Assembly (NCBI GenBank): GCA_009602725.1
Contig: WELB01000037.1
Location: 724,445-788,444 of the forward strand
Origin: Spirogloea muscicola
Taxonomy: Eukaryota > Streptophyta > Zygnematophyceae > Spirogloeales > Spirogloeaceae
Length of the DNA stretch: 64,000 bases
Direction: 5' to 3'
Shown here piece after piece: positions 23,701-35,744 of the stretch (the stretch's first letter is position 1; each line of letters starts with the position of its first letter). The notes beneath the pieces were generated by a model, which was not told the DNA's origin, searched no databases, and worked only from the letters and a program-made list of their open reading frames with translations. The position numbers and the translations under genes are program-made.

Positions 23701-26700
23701 CCGCCAAGCGCCCACGGCAGCGTACGCACGACGACAGCGAGGACTGTCGGAGCAGCAGTGATGAGGACGGGGGCAGCCCTGCGATCAAAGGTCCAATCCT
23801 TAAGGGTGCGAGACGGTGGGACGCCATGGTCGACAGCGTGGTGCACTCGCGCAGCGGCATCCTGGTCACGACTTACGAGCAGCTGCGGCTGGTGCGGGAT
23901 CGGCTGCTGGATGTGCCGTGGGGCTATGTCGTGCTCGACGAGGGCCACAAGATCCGCAACCCTGATGCGGAGGTGACGCTCGTCTGCAAGCAGGTGCAGA
24001 CTGTGCACCGTATCATCATGACCGGCGCCCCCATACAGGTACCTACGGCCTGATGTACTTTGCTAGTGAGGGAGAAATTACTTGCTGATTTGTGCTGATA
24101 TTAAGTGTCCTATAGGAGTTCGAATACCTAATCATGATGTGTCTTCCTGTCATGCTGCCTCTACTGTGAGGCTCCTGCCAAGCAACAGATTGGGATATTC
24201 GCTGCATGACAGTGAATCTTGCTTGTGTTGTCGAATGTTCAGAACCGGTTGACTGAGCTCTGGTCGCTCTTTGACTTTGTCTTCCCTGGAAAGCTGGGAA
24301 CTCTGCCAGTGTTCAAGACGCAATTTGCGCTGCCCATCTCCATTGGCGGTTATGCCAATGCCACTCCTCTGCAGGTCCTACTTGCACTTTGCGCCGAAGT
24401 GCTGTCAAACACACACAAACTCTTCAGGCTCATGAGTCTCACTGTTGTGCAGAGTTGAGCAACGACAATCTTTCAATAGGCAAGACTTGACGGCGCTCTC
24501 ACAACACTTGATACGTGATCACATGAAGCTCAGCGATATTCAAGCATGCTGGTCGAGCTTGACCGTTTGACTCCAAACAGAGCAGGTATCCACGGCGTAC
24601 AAGTGTGCAGTGGTGCTGAGGGACTTGATCATGCCTTACCTGCTGAGGAGGGTGAAGACGGACGTGGAAGCGCACCTGCCCAAGAAGACGGAGCAGGTCC
24701 TCTTCTGCAGCCTCACTGGCGATCAGCGGGCCACCTACCGAGCATTTCTCGGCAGCTCTGAGGTACTGCAGTATGAGTACGAAGCAAGTGCAAGAGCATG
24801 TTCTGAGGCAAGCCTTTTGAGTAGAGCTTTGACTCTCTCGGATAGTGTCATGACTCTCTTTGAGGAGCCCGACAAAGGTCTGATGAAGTCCTGAAGCCAA
24901 GGTGATGCTTGCTCGGAGGGCATCTGGTAACAGGTGGAGCAGATCTTTGAGGGGCAGCGCAACGCACTGTATGGGATAGACGTGCTGAGAAAAATCTGCA
25001 ATCACCCAGATCTCCTGGAACGCGAGCACTCCGCCGCCCACGAGGACTATGGTAACCCAGTTCGCTCGGGGAAGCTGCAGGTTGTCATGCAGATATTGCC
25101 GCTGTGGAAGCGGCAGGGTCACCGCGTGCTTCTCTTCACGCAGACCCAGGTGATTCGCAGCTGCAAGTTTCATTGTCGAGTGGCAAAGGATAGCTCGATA
25201 GTACATCCATCCTAGGTGTGTCACTTTGAATGCCTTAGAACTTCAGTCAGTGCAATCTCGTGGTACAGTGTGATTTTTACCTTTACTTGTCCTATAAAGT
25301 TGGATGCCATGGCCTTCTGCAGCAAATGCTTGACATTTTGGAGAGCTGCATGATCAAGGAAAATCTGGTGTATCGAAGGATGGATGGCAACACGCCTGTT
25401 CGGCAGCGCATGGCACTCATTGACGAATTCAACCAAGGACAGCATGTATTTATTTTCATTCTCACCACCAAGGTGGGTGGACTGGGGACCAACCTGGTTG
25501 GTGCCAACCGAGTCATCATATATGACCCGGACTGGAATCCATCCACGGACGTGCAGGTAGGACGCATTGGTCATGGAGTACATCAACTAGTCAAGCACTT
25601 GAGTCCATAGAAAAGATCAGAGTTGGTTTGCCAGCCATAAGGTCACAAGGAGCTGTTTGTATGAGATACTTATTATCTCGTTTAAGCTCACTGGGTTTAT
25701 TCACAATTGATTGGTAATAGCTATTTCTGTGATGCATGTGCTGGCCAGAAATCTTGTTCAAGTTGAGCGCGCCTTGCAATGAAACAAAGACGAGTCGTGC
25801 AGGCTAGGGAACGAGCTTGGCGCATCGGGCAAACGAGAGACGTGACAGTCTACCGGCTCATTACACGGGGGACCATCGAGGAGAAGGTGTACCACCGCCA
25901 GATCTACAAGCAGTTTCTGACCAACCGCATCCTCAAGGACCCAAGGCAGAAGCGCTTCTTCAAAGCCAAAGACATGACTGACCTCTTCACGCTTGGCAAC
26001 GACGACAAGGGGGACAAGACGGAGACGTCTGCCATCTTTGCCGAGACAGTTGGGAGCATCGACCTGGGTGTGCGGGCCAGCCAGCCCACAAGCACTTCCA
26101 CAGAAGGAAAGCATGACGAAGATGCCACCAAAGCTGGTGAAAAAGAGGGACAGCAGAAGCATCAGCAGAACAAGGCCTTGAGAGCGCAAGGCCGACAAAA
26201 AGATACTGGAACTGCAGCAGAAGCAGAAGCTGGTCCGAAGAAAAGGAGCAGGAAGCTCAAGGAGGAGGCAGGAGAGGAGCTACCAGAGCCTGGTCAGGAG
26301 GACGATGGGCGCATACTCAGGAGCCTGTTTGAAGCTAGCGGCATCCATGTGCGTAAATTCGTGACATTGCAGGGCCATGGAGTTGTATGCAGAGTGGAGG
26401 CAGGCATTCAGTGCATCTTGGCAGTGTGGGCTTGCTCTGTGGCTTGCTACTTTAGGCAGCAGTTGTGCTGTCAACTGGGTTCACACGATATTTCCCTTAT
26501 TTATGGTTTAATGCTTTCCCTTCTTGCAGTCAGCCTTGGATCATGACGCAATCGTGTCTCTGGGGGGCACTTCATCGGCCTCCAACACCCAGCAGGTGGA
26601 TCTACAAGCCCGCCAGGTGGCGCAGCAGGCCAGCGAGGCACTCCGCCGGTCCCGCCTGGCTCGAGCATCCGATGACGTGGCGCTGCCGACCTGGACGGGC

Positions 26701-27225
26701 CGATCAGGGGCTGCAGGCGGCCCCAGTGCCGTGCGCCAGCGGTTTGGAGCAGTAACACACTCTCAATTAGCGGCCGGGAGCGGGACAAGACAACAGGCTG
26801 ACATGGGCTCCGACCCGATGGTGGGCAGCGCAGCCGGTACCTCTGCGGGCAGGGCGCTCACGTCGGCGGAGCTGCTGGCGCGCGTGCGGGGCCGGCGGCA
26901 GGGTGCGGAGCTGGCGGCAGCATCGTCTACAGCCACCGGCCATCCTGCCGGCGGCGGCCATGCAGCACCCATGCCTGCACGTGCAAGTCTTGCTGCCAGC
27001 CCAGCAGACCCCCAGGCGCTGGCCAGGAAGATCCGCACGTTCCTGGAGGAAAGAGGCGGCCGGGTGGCGTCAGCCGACGTCGCGGAGCGGTTCCGGCACG
27101 AGGTGTCGGCGCAAGACACCCCGCTCTTCCGCCGGCTCCTCCGGCAGGAGGCGTCGCTGGACGGAACTGGGCCTGGTGGCCACAACAAGGGATGGGTGCT
27201 CCGGTCGAGCACCGCCAATCCATAG
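20714..27225 (+). CDS. CSB: CSB/ERCC6 (CHR8)-type SWI2/SNF2 DNA repair ATPase
   Basis: A transcription-coupled repair factor: an SNF2 ATPase that remodels stalled RNA polymerase II. Twelve exons join in phase: 20714-20830, 20957-21568, 21776-22014, 22394-22734, 22910-23273, 23540-24038, 24243-24374, 24586-24762, 24934-25149, 25323-25556, 25803-26348, 26530-27225; about 1390 residues. N-terminal [17 protein letters not shown] and [14 protein letters not shown] match plant CSB. Helicase motifs in order: [23 protein letters not shown] (I), [13 protein letters not shown] (Ia), [16 protein letters not shown] (II), [19 protein letters not shown] (III), [22 protein letters not shown] (IV), [18 protein letters not shown] (V), [19 protein letters not shown] (VI). 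The C-terminus has [19 protein letters not shown] and a terminal winged-helix-like part. The exon 2 acceptor could be at 20951 instead. One undetermined base (20727) is in exon 1. Confidence 0.96.
21602..21687 (+). repeat. Interstitial telomere-type repeat (TTTAGGG-like)
   Basis: Inside the second intron of CSB lie about ten perfect or mutated copies of TTTAGGG, the telomere repeat of most plants and many green algae. The centre (tttagggtttagggttta) is perfect and the edges are degenerate (tttatgg, tatagggc, taaggg). Confidence 0.85.
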
Positions 27226-28344
27226 ACCTGCTCGATTCCTCTCCACTTTTGTCGTGTGGTCCCCTACGCGTTTCCTCAAGCTGCCCTTCTTAGAAGGGCT
27301 TTGTACATGGCCCACTGTACTGCCTGTGATTGTATCCATTTCATAGAGAGATCTTTATGTACAAGTCACATTGACTTGGTAAAAGGAACACAGCTTTGGC
27401 ACGATGCTTGCGCCTCGTGCTACACTTGTATCGCTCTGAGCACGTAGCCAGGTGTCGACCTTGTACAACAGTGTGATAAACAGACCTGTGCGCTCGCTGA
27501 TCCAGCAGTATAATGTGTACCGAACATCTGATGTTGTGAAATATCCGACATTTGTGCTACCATTCGCAATTTGAGGTTTACATATGAGCACATGCATGCG
27601 CAAGCTAAACATCCAGCATTGATATGTCATGCAGTCCAGTAATTATCATCATGTGTGAGTTGCAAAGACTGGCTGCTGGTCAGCTAGCCGCTCCATCAAC
27701 CCTGCATCCACCTACAACTGAAGCCTGCGCACCACAGCACAGTCAGTGGACAGGTCTATTGACTGACTGCACATGCACTCTTGCGTCAAGCATAGCATGC
27801 TATCATGTTGATAAGGTTCCTTATAATTGTGTGAGGGGCTCTGAACCAGGGCATCCTTCATATCTGGAGATTGTACAAGCTCCAATCCTTAATTCTATGA
27901 GCATCAACCATACCAACAACATTAGCAACTGATTAAGATGCAGTTGCACGCAGTTGCATGTCTTGTAGGGAAAATTGGTAACATTGCAAGGCATTGATCA
28001 GATTCTCGTAGAGTCTGAGCTGCAAAATCTGAGAACATCAATCATCACGCGGGGCTGGAAATCGCTAGGACCTCAGCTTTTGTGTGAGGGCTACAGTGCA
28101 CTGTAGCTCATGCTAGGACTTTCAAGGTCTAAATATGATGTTTCTGAGCCACTGGTCTAAGTGGCCACTTTCTTGTAAGCTCAGATCTAATGCAATGTCT
28201 TGGCTCCATTGCTGCACCTCTTCAATGGAGCCGATCACGAGTCAAGCGGCAAGTGTGCTCTCCCCTTGCTTTCCTGACAACAAGACAATGTCTTAGGGCA
28301 AGTATACCTGAGCATACATGCTACATGCGCTTCCCAGTCTGCAA
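27226..28344. other. Intergenic, between convergent genes
   Basis: 3' regions of CSB (+) and of the AP2-domain gene (-). No exon, RNA gene or known repeat is recognised. Confidence 0.4.
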
Positions 28345-31058
28345 TTATAATCCTAAAAGCATCGTCATTGTCCTGTAAACTACATCCCAAAGCTTATCTA
28401 AGGGTTGATGTGCAGGAAACTCTGCTGCCTCTGCCTTGAAAATATGATAAACACTTGCTAAAGCTGAGCCTGAGATCCAATGAACAAGGCGACACAGACG
28501 CATTATTCGAAGGATACCATGGAAGGATGGCATGAAAGTGCGGAATGGGTGTAGGTATTGCACAAATTACTACTGACACACAATTACATATGTCTACATC
28601 AGTTGAGAGACTGACCTTTTGCAAAGTTGACTACATGAAGGCTTGCCAAATGGCTCTCCCAAGTATGTTGGCTGAGTTTCTCTTCATCAGCATTTGACAG
28701 GGGGAAGTTGGTCGTTCTTTGCAACACAAAGGCGGCTCTGCATAATAGGACACCAAAATTGTCAGGCACGTGCTCCTTGGTAGTGGCCTAACACTTTCCC
28801 AACGGCTGGTAAGCAGCCACCAAGAAAGTTACGATGCCAGGAGAGTACATGCTGCTAACAATATGGTAGCTGGAGCTAAAGCATGCTTGCCCCCTTCAAA
28901 TCTATGGTGCTTTAAGAGGTCCATGACAGCAGCACCCAGATCCAGTGCCGTCAATGCCGTCAATTATGTCTTCTCTGACAACGGTGTCACTTCCCAATAC
29001 CAGAGTGCCTACATACCCAGTCTCAGCATTTAGACCAAACACACATCAGTGGCAGAAGAGGTAAACCCTCGTCCTTCGGAATCCTCGATGTTTGCAGAAG
29101 GAATAGTTGAAGATAAGAAGCACTTGAGCAACATGCGCTGAGCAGGCCAAGCTTCTTCTACCTGTCATAGAGCTTGGCAGCATCTAGGGATGTAGCTGCC
29201 GTTCCCAGATGGACTTGCTTACTCCCCACCTTAATGGAAGCTTGCCACTTCCCGTACTTTTCAGTCACTCCCTGTAGCTTGCAAACATCTCGCTCTAAAT
29301 GGACATTTTGAGCCCATTTCTTTGCTCTCTGTTGCCTGATGTGGAGGTCCTGAGGACTTGCTTGTTTTCTTGTTGAAGTGTCTGGCAATACGGCATTGAT
29401 GTAAGCTGTGCTATTTCATCATGGCTTGTGCATCTCAACCAGACCTGAAAGGACAAGTCATGTACACTGCCCATGCAGAGTAACCCTACACTATTTCTCT
29501 AAGGACTTTCAATCATCTCCTGATCAACAGATCGACGTGAACTGCAAAGATGATGTTAATGTCATGAGCTTCCATCTGTTGGGGTGCGAGCTTTCCAGTC
29601 ATAACATGAGTTTACATTGTTTAGTGAGAAAAGAACTGTTTGCAGCTAATTTGCTTGATCATCTTGCAAGACATGCATGTACTAATTAGCAGATAAGATT
29701 TCAATACGCCTCTGACAACTCACGTTGAGGTCGGCTTTGGTCCAAGACCCTGCCTGCATCGTGTGTGCCTCCAGTTCCACCTTGTCTGCCTTCATCTCCT
29801 TTGCTGCTGATGGCGAGCTCGTCCTGCAAATTGCCAGAGAGTCAACATGAACCGCACCATAATCTGCTTGCACACCTACTGCAAAGTACTAAGACTGGTA
29901 GAGATCTCACAAAAGGATAACAAATAGGATTACTGGAACTCTCTGCTCAGAGGCGCAGTTGCATGACACAGAGGCAGATTGTACACCACACATATGCAAT
30001 CCACGTGTCTCCCTAGAGGAGCCCATGAGCTTCATTGGTCAAGCAAGGGCATACAGTGGCGGGATGGAGGCTCAAATCTTTGCCGTTGGGCACAACCGTC
30101 ACTTTGAGCTTTGCATGGCCTTGCATTTGCAGCCTCATCGATTCTGCATTGACCAGGAAGATGTCATAGCTGTTACTCACTGTTCACTTGTACAAGCAAC
30201 AGGACAAGTTGCTTGCTACGCATGTTGTCCCTCACACTTCGTACTTCGTTGTAGTCTCAGTGACCATACTCCTGTGTCTGTGGGGACTAGAGTGCCCAAA
30301 TTTGACACTAACCGAATCTAATGACCTTGTCAGCACTGAAGAGCTGCCCGCGGCACTTGCCCACTACTTGAATCAGGAGTACATCCATGATCAAGAATCA
30401 CGCACATGACAGGACCAGAGATGAGCAAGTACAGAGAGCCCTTGCTAGCAAGTGCTTGATGCTGACAACCTCCAAGACAGCGAGAGAGTTGTATGTCGTC
30501 CGAACTTATACACCGTGTCATGGTGTGACATTAATCTGGGCTGTCACTTACCAGTGCTTATAAACCCTTGCCACGACAGCCGACTCAGCTCAGTCCATTC
30601 ATCCACTGTGAGCTTGATCTCAGATCTGAGCTTTCCAATAACATACAAGGCTCTGCCGAAAGTACAATGAGCACGGTAAGGATCCTGCTTCAGGCATCAT
30701 GAGTACAACATGTATGAAGGACAAGGCATATCGGCAATGCTTATTGTCGGCTCTCTCCCCAGAAAGGCAGTGCAGGAGCAGTGCAGGAGGTCAGGAGCCT
30801 TCTGGTTAGCACCCCAGGAGAAGGTGTCAAGCATCATCTCATGCTCAATGCATTAGTCAGGCCCTTACCTTCTGTACATGCGAGTTGCCTCCTCTCTGCT
30901 GGGCAGGCTACGAAGGTAGACTTGCTTCCCATTCCACCGAAGCAGCACTCTCCACAACCGATGCTTGTGTTGTGTGCAGCAAGAGCTGACCTTGCTGGGT
31001 AGTATTGAATGCTTGTCACTGCTGCCTCCTTTGTCAATGTGAATGGTTCGTGGTGAGC
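28345..31058 (-). CDS. Double AP2-domain protein (putative transcription factor), 5' end not resolved
   Basis: AP2 domains bind DNA with a three-stranded sheet and occur mainly in plant transcription factors. Seven reverse-strand exons join in phase: 31058-30869, 30652-30552, 30366-30326, 29823-29724, 29381-29162, 28737-28616, 28430-28345 (about 286 residues). First domain: HRLWRVLLRWNGKQVYLRSL, then SREEATRMYRRALYVIGKL across an intron. Second domain: GVTEKYGKWQASIKVGSKQ, VHLGTAATSLDAAKLYDRAA, again split by an intron at the same point, and TTNFPLS. The linker is about 90 residues, with a basic patch. The strands and the A-A-x-x-Y-D-R helix are clear in the second domain; the first is divergent. 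A short further exon at 31132-31097 is possible. The true start lies upstream and was not found. Confidence 0.85.
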
Positions 31059-31132
31059 CTGGACCTACATGTACAAAAGAACGGTGTGTGTCTCACTTGT
31101 ATGAATTGCGAGCTTGTGCAGCTGAAGAAGAG

Positions 31133-32075
31133 CTGCCTATGCCAGGAAATGCTAAGACCAAATCTGTCCAATGTCAAGCATGCATCACCGGGACCCGACT
31201 GAAGAGAAGAGGATCAAGCTGACCCGCTTAAGCGCTAAGGGCTCTGAAGTCGTCTGAGACTAAAGCATCGCCCACAAAGATACAGGTCCTCAAGCTCACA
31301 AAGCTCATCATGGTTGGCATCAAAGCATCGCAGATATGCCATGATGCTTGGGATAAGTGGACTGATAACAGCCGCACACAATATATCAGAGTCTTCACTC
31401 AGCTACCACGTTCAGCTTTTACATGATACTGCCAAACGTGGTCTGTGCTGGTAGCTGTAGGCACAAGCTCACCTGCTGCAACCTCAGTGGGCCTGATCCA
31501 GCGAGGGTTCTTTCGACGTATGCTTACCATGTCACCTGCATGAGCTTAATTTTGGGTGTGAAGTTCTTGTGCTGTGGCAAAAGCAACCAAAATTTATTAA
31601 AGATAGAGTATGTATAGCAGCCAACAGTCCTCTAACCAGCTCAGCGATTAGAGGCGTAGTCATCTATTGTCACGGTCAGATGTACACGAGCCTGACATTG
31701 CAAGCCAAGTCAAGCTGAAAGTCGAGATCGAACGTTGGAAGATGGACCTCAAGGGTAAATATCCTCGTGGAGGACTCCACTCGCTGTCCTTTGCGGTGTA
31801 ATGTGCTGTGCGGCACTGACTCCAGTGAGCAGGCTAAGAAGAAGTGATGACGAGCTGCAGATGGCGAGGGGGAAGCCAGGGGATGGCCAAATGGCCGTGG
31901 CAGCGCCCGTGACCACCGACTGGTCACGAACCACCGGAGGCTGGTCAGTTGCCTCCTGCAGAGATGCAAAGCGGCTGCTGTTATCAAAAGAGCGGCTGTT
32001 AAATCCAGCCAGGTGCATATAGAGGGTGTTCATAACATATCAGCGGAGCCACAGGCTAGGCAGACATGGCTGCTC
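31133..32075. other. Upstream region of the AP2 gene
   Basis: Probably holds the 5' exon(s) and promoter of the AP2 gene. Reverse-strand open frames at 31676-32033 exist, but I could not join them to the AP2 exons and recognise no domain in them. Confidence 0.35.
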
Positions 32076-32480
32076 TCAGTACCCCCGTGTCAGCGATAGG
32101 AGGTCAGATGAGCTGAGGCAGGAAAGGCTGACCAGAGGCAGGGTCCTGGAGGTGCGGGGCAGCAGCCGTGCCGCGACGGCGGGCCTGAGCTCGGCCGCTG
32201 CGGGCCGCGGGCAGCAGGAGCAGCACGGCGCGGAGGCGGAGGTGGTGGGAATGAGGTGGTGGGAATGGAGGGCCTGGCGCGGCTGGCCGTCTGCTGGGGG
32301 GCTGTTGCAGGCAGCCGGCGTGGCTGCGGGACGGGCGGCGCTCCCCAACCCGCCCCGCCGATCCAGCCCAGCCCCCGTCGTCGTCCCGGAAGTGAAACGA
32401 GCTAATGAACGCGTTTCCCAATACAGGAGAGCATTTCCAAACGGGGGCGACGGCTGTGGAAGGCCAGTCCGAGGAAAATG
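32076..32480 (-). mobile_element. Possible LINE ORF end, diverged
   Basis: On the reverse strand an open frame starting at 32507 (about 140 residues) closes with S-S-D-L-L-S-L-T-R-G-Y-stop at 32076-32111, the same ending as the other LINE copies in the window. The rest of the frame is Ala/Pro/Ser-rich and not recognisable, so it may be a strongly diverged element or a chance fusion to a GC-rich island. Confidence 0.45.
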
Positions 32481-32519
32481 AGGGGCCAGATGCACGCCCC
32501 CATGCAAGTGGCGACGATG

Positions 32520-33070
32520 AATGGGCGCCCACTGTGTTTGTGCTCACTCATAGGTAGTAAAGTCCCCCTTCTGTTGTGCTTTCCATTTCGTTAGTGTAAC
32601 CCCTGTGAGGAGTTTTCTGTTCCTCTTACACAGTACTGGCTTGCTTGGCCTCTCTGTATACCATGCGCACCGCCCATACTCTCACAAACCCCTAGTCACA
32701 AACCCCTCTGGCCCACGACATCCGGCGCCGGGTTGGTTGTTGTTCCATGGCCCACGTGCATCTGCGTGCTGGCCGTGCTCTAGCTGCAGCCTCTGGCTCT
32801 CGTCAAGGGGATGCTTTCCGGCGGCTAGTCTCTCTGACTTGCGGCTACCAACCAGAGGTTAACAAGTGATATCCTACTTGGTCCTTGCTTACTTATGTCT
32901 TTCAGCGCTGTTCGACCTTTTTGAACCTTGTCAACTTTTCCGGGCTGGCTTTTCACAGTCCTCGGCCCCTCAAGTGAGCCAATTTTTTTCTTCCTTCCAG
33001 GGGGCGATGAAACTAGGAAACAAGTAGCTCTTCCATGTAAGGCATGGCTATGAGAGGCCAGTCCAAAGGA
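32520..33070 (+). mobile_element. LINE tail pieces
   Basis: + strand tail sequence with an ORF end of the L-S-D-L-R-L-x-T-R-G type at about 32828-32862, followed by cttgtcaacttttccgggctggcttttcacagtcctcgg. It is similar to pieces at 17.5-17.9 kb and 62.6-62.9 kb. Confidence 0.6.
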
Positions 33071-33589
33071 CTAGACAAAAGTAGATACAAGGGCTGTGAG
33101 AGAAGGCAGCTCTTGAAATGGGACACGGGCTTTGAGAGGCGTGCTTAGAGGAAGGCTAGCTGCTTCCTCTAACAGAAGGAAGAGTAGAAGCTCCTGCAAG
33201 GGGGAGCGATGGATGTGAACTGCCAGCCCAAGAGGTAGGACAATGTCTGAAGGTGCCGGTGAGGAGAAACAGCGCAGCTGCGCAAAGAAATTCGGAGAGT
33301 ACGTTTTGTGGCTTTGCGTCTCCAGGTCCTTTTTGGAAGGACTTCGTTCGTCCAGTTTGGGTTGGCCTCCGCAGGCAATGCCTTGACTGAAAGAGCAACT
33401 CCTTACGCAGGGGCCACGACAAACGGATTGCCTGACAATCGTCATAACAATCAAACATTTAGTATGACGACATCCTACAATCAGCAAGCTATCCATATCA
33501 CAATCAGTGTAACGACGCCATGCCGCCGCCCGGCCCGCCGCCGGAGGGGCAACGTCAACCCGCCGCGGGCGGGGCGCCGACAGCTCCGA

Positions 33590-34826
33590 CGTGACACCGG
33601 CAGTCCCGGCCACGCTGGCCAGGCACGTGAAACACCTCTTCCCCCTTACCTGTACGCTGTACGCAATGTGGAGGACTGTACGCAATGCGGAGGAAGGCTC
33701 CTTCCCCTTCCAAGCGGATCTGAGGAGCATCCGCGATTCAGCCATCAGCTCTTTCCCCTCTCTCCAACCCCTACTCACGCCATTCTCCACCCTCGCCCAA
33801 GCTTCTGATAGAGGGGCACAATCCAGACTGTTACGGCAGTGGAAGACGAACGCCGCAGAAGGTTGAGGAGGCTGCCAGAGATTCAGAACAATCCGAGGAG
33901 CTTGGCAAGACTTACTTCTCTGGCCACACCTGGTGCCACTGACTGGATCACCTCTCCCCCCGTCGCCAACGCCTTCAGCATCAGCTCCGAGGCCTTTCGG
34001 ACATCGCTTCAACTCTTCCTCGGCCTCCCACCTAATTGCCTGATTGGGGTGCGCCAGTGCGAGTGCGGCTTCCGTGCAGAGGGTGCTGTGCTCGCCACTC
34101 ACATGCTGAGATGCCCCACTGGACCAGAAGTGGTGGGCATTCACAACCTCCTTCGCGATGCCCTGGCGGGCTTGATGCGCGACGCCGGCTACCGTGCGGT
34201 CGTGGAAGTCAACAATATCAGGCCTATCACCACGGACGCCCAGGGACGTCATCATCGCCGCACACTTGACATTGTGGGCGTGCAACCTGGTGGAGGACCA
34301 CGGGCCCTGGTCGACGTTGTTGTTACGGAGGCATATAAAGGCCCAGCATCAACACACATTGCTGGGCACGCAGTGGGCGGAGCAGAGCAAAGAAAACTGC
34401 GGCATTACTCCGATTACCCCCAATGCGATCAACTCCTGCCAGCTGCAATCGACATCTTTGGCTGTCTGGGTCCTCGCTTCCACACTCTGCTTCAAAACAT
34501 TGCCAATCTAGGCTACACTCGACGCGCAGATGTGTTTCCGGCTGAGATGGGCTTGCCAGCTGCATATCTGTCGCTCTTGCGACGTCGAGTTTCGGCCTGT
34601 TTGCAGCGTGCTCAGGCTAGTGCCTTGCACCAGAAAGCTGGGCGAGCTCTAGTAGGTGGCAGAAGGGCTCCGTTCCTGGCATCTAGTATTCATGCATCGA
34701 GTAGTGACCTTTATGTTTTGACCCGTGGTTATTGAGCGGGTCAATCTGCTGTAGGTTATGTAGATCTTTAGATGTGCTTGCCTTTGTACCTGGCCATTTG
34801 GCCTACATTTCTTTCTAATACACGGT
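33590..34826 (+). mobile_element. RLE-type non-LTR retrotransposon (LINE), 3' part with nuclease domain
   Basis: The most complete LINE coding remnant in the window. A frame of 298 residues (33839-34735) shows the C-terminal part of a LINE polyprotein. It has a C-x-C(x11)HxxxC zinc knuckle (CECG...HMLRC), then I-H-N-L-L-R-D-A-L-A-G-L-M-R-D-A-G-Y, a Glu (VVEV), R-T-L-D-I-V-G and A-L-V-D-V-V-V-T-E, the order of a restriction-like endonuclease as in R2- and Dualen-type elements (R-H-N, E, P-D, D-x-x-V-T in the family). It ends S-S-D-L-Y-V-L-T-R-G-Y-stop, and the family A tail follows to 34826. Upstream coding (33591-33866) is in another frame, so at least one frameshift lies near 33850. The reverse transcriptase domain is absent: the copy is 5'-truncated. 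Confidence 0.8.
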
Positions 34827-34829
34827 CCC

Positions 34830-35060
34830 CTTACCAGGCTCAGGCTCATGCGTTGCATCAGAAAGCTGGTCGAGCCTTGGCTGTTCAAGAGCTTGTCGAC
34901 TGCCGTCCGGTATTCGAGCATCAATTAGCGACCTCTATGTGCTGACTCGTGGTTACGGAGCAGGTCAGCTTAGCAGCAGGTGACGTACATTTGTCAATGT
35001 GCTTGCCTTTGTACTTGGCCACACATGGCCTCCCCATCTCTTAATACACGTTTTTCCTCC
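34830..35060 (+). mobile_element. LINE 3' end, related subfamily
   Basis: Directly behind the previous element lies a second, diverged 3' end: coding for Q-A-H-A-L-H-Q-K-A-G-R-A-L, then S-I-S-D-L-Y-V-L-T-R-G-Y without the usual stop (GGA follows). Its tail is gtcagcttagcagcaggtga...cctttgtacttggccac...cttaatacac. The same tail type is found at 36-110. Confidence 0.75.
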
Positions 35061-35253
35061 TTACACCCCCCCACTTCCTTCCCCGCTAACGAGAATGGCG
35101 TGTGTACATGACTGATGTTTTTGGGCAACTTTCGGCTATGTGGACCTTGTTGGGCATTTCCCAGCCACCTTCTTAAATTGAGCGAGCTCCTTGTTAAGGC
35201 CATTTGAAATTTGATAGTTCTTTCTGGCTTTTCACAGCCCCCCGCCCCATTCG

Positions 35254-35738
35254 GTCCAGCATCTACACACATCGCTGGTCACGCAGTGGGCGGGGCAGAA
35301 CAAAGATAACTGCAGCACTACTCCGATTACCCCCAATGCGATTAGCTCCTGCCAGCTGCAATCGACATCTTTGGCTGTCTGGGTCCTCGTTTCCACACTC
35401 TCCTTCAAAACACTGCCAACCTAGGCTGCACTCGACGTGCAGATGTGTTTCTGGCTGAAATGGGCTTGCCAGCTGCATATCTGTCGCTCTTGCGGTGACG
35501 AGTTTCGGCCTGTTTGCAGTGTGCTCGGGCTAGTGCCTTGCACCAGAAGCTGGGCGAGCTCTAGTTGGTGGCAGAAGGGCTTCGTTTCTGACATCTAGTA
35601 TTCATGCATCGATTAATGACCTTTATGTTTTGACCCGTGGTCACTGAGCGGGTCAATCTGCTGTAGGTTATGTAGATCTTCAGACGTGCTTGCCTTTGTA
35701 CTTGGCCATTTGGCCTACGTTTGTTTCAAATACACGGA
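35254..35738 (+). mobile_element. LINE 3' part, family A relative
   Basis: Repeats the coding segment of 34340-34735 (from S-T-H-I-A-G-H-A-V-G-G to the end) and the tail, with about 90 percent identity by eye and several frame breaks. It was therefore inserted earlier than, or has decayed more than, the copy at 33.6-34.8 kb. Confidence 0.78.
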
Positions 35739-35744
35739 ATTCCC

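Noticed and set aside
33071-34285. Reverse-strand open frame of about 404 residues
   Set aside because: It is antisense to the LINE coding remnant, whose forward protein has clear domain motifs; the reverse protein has none.
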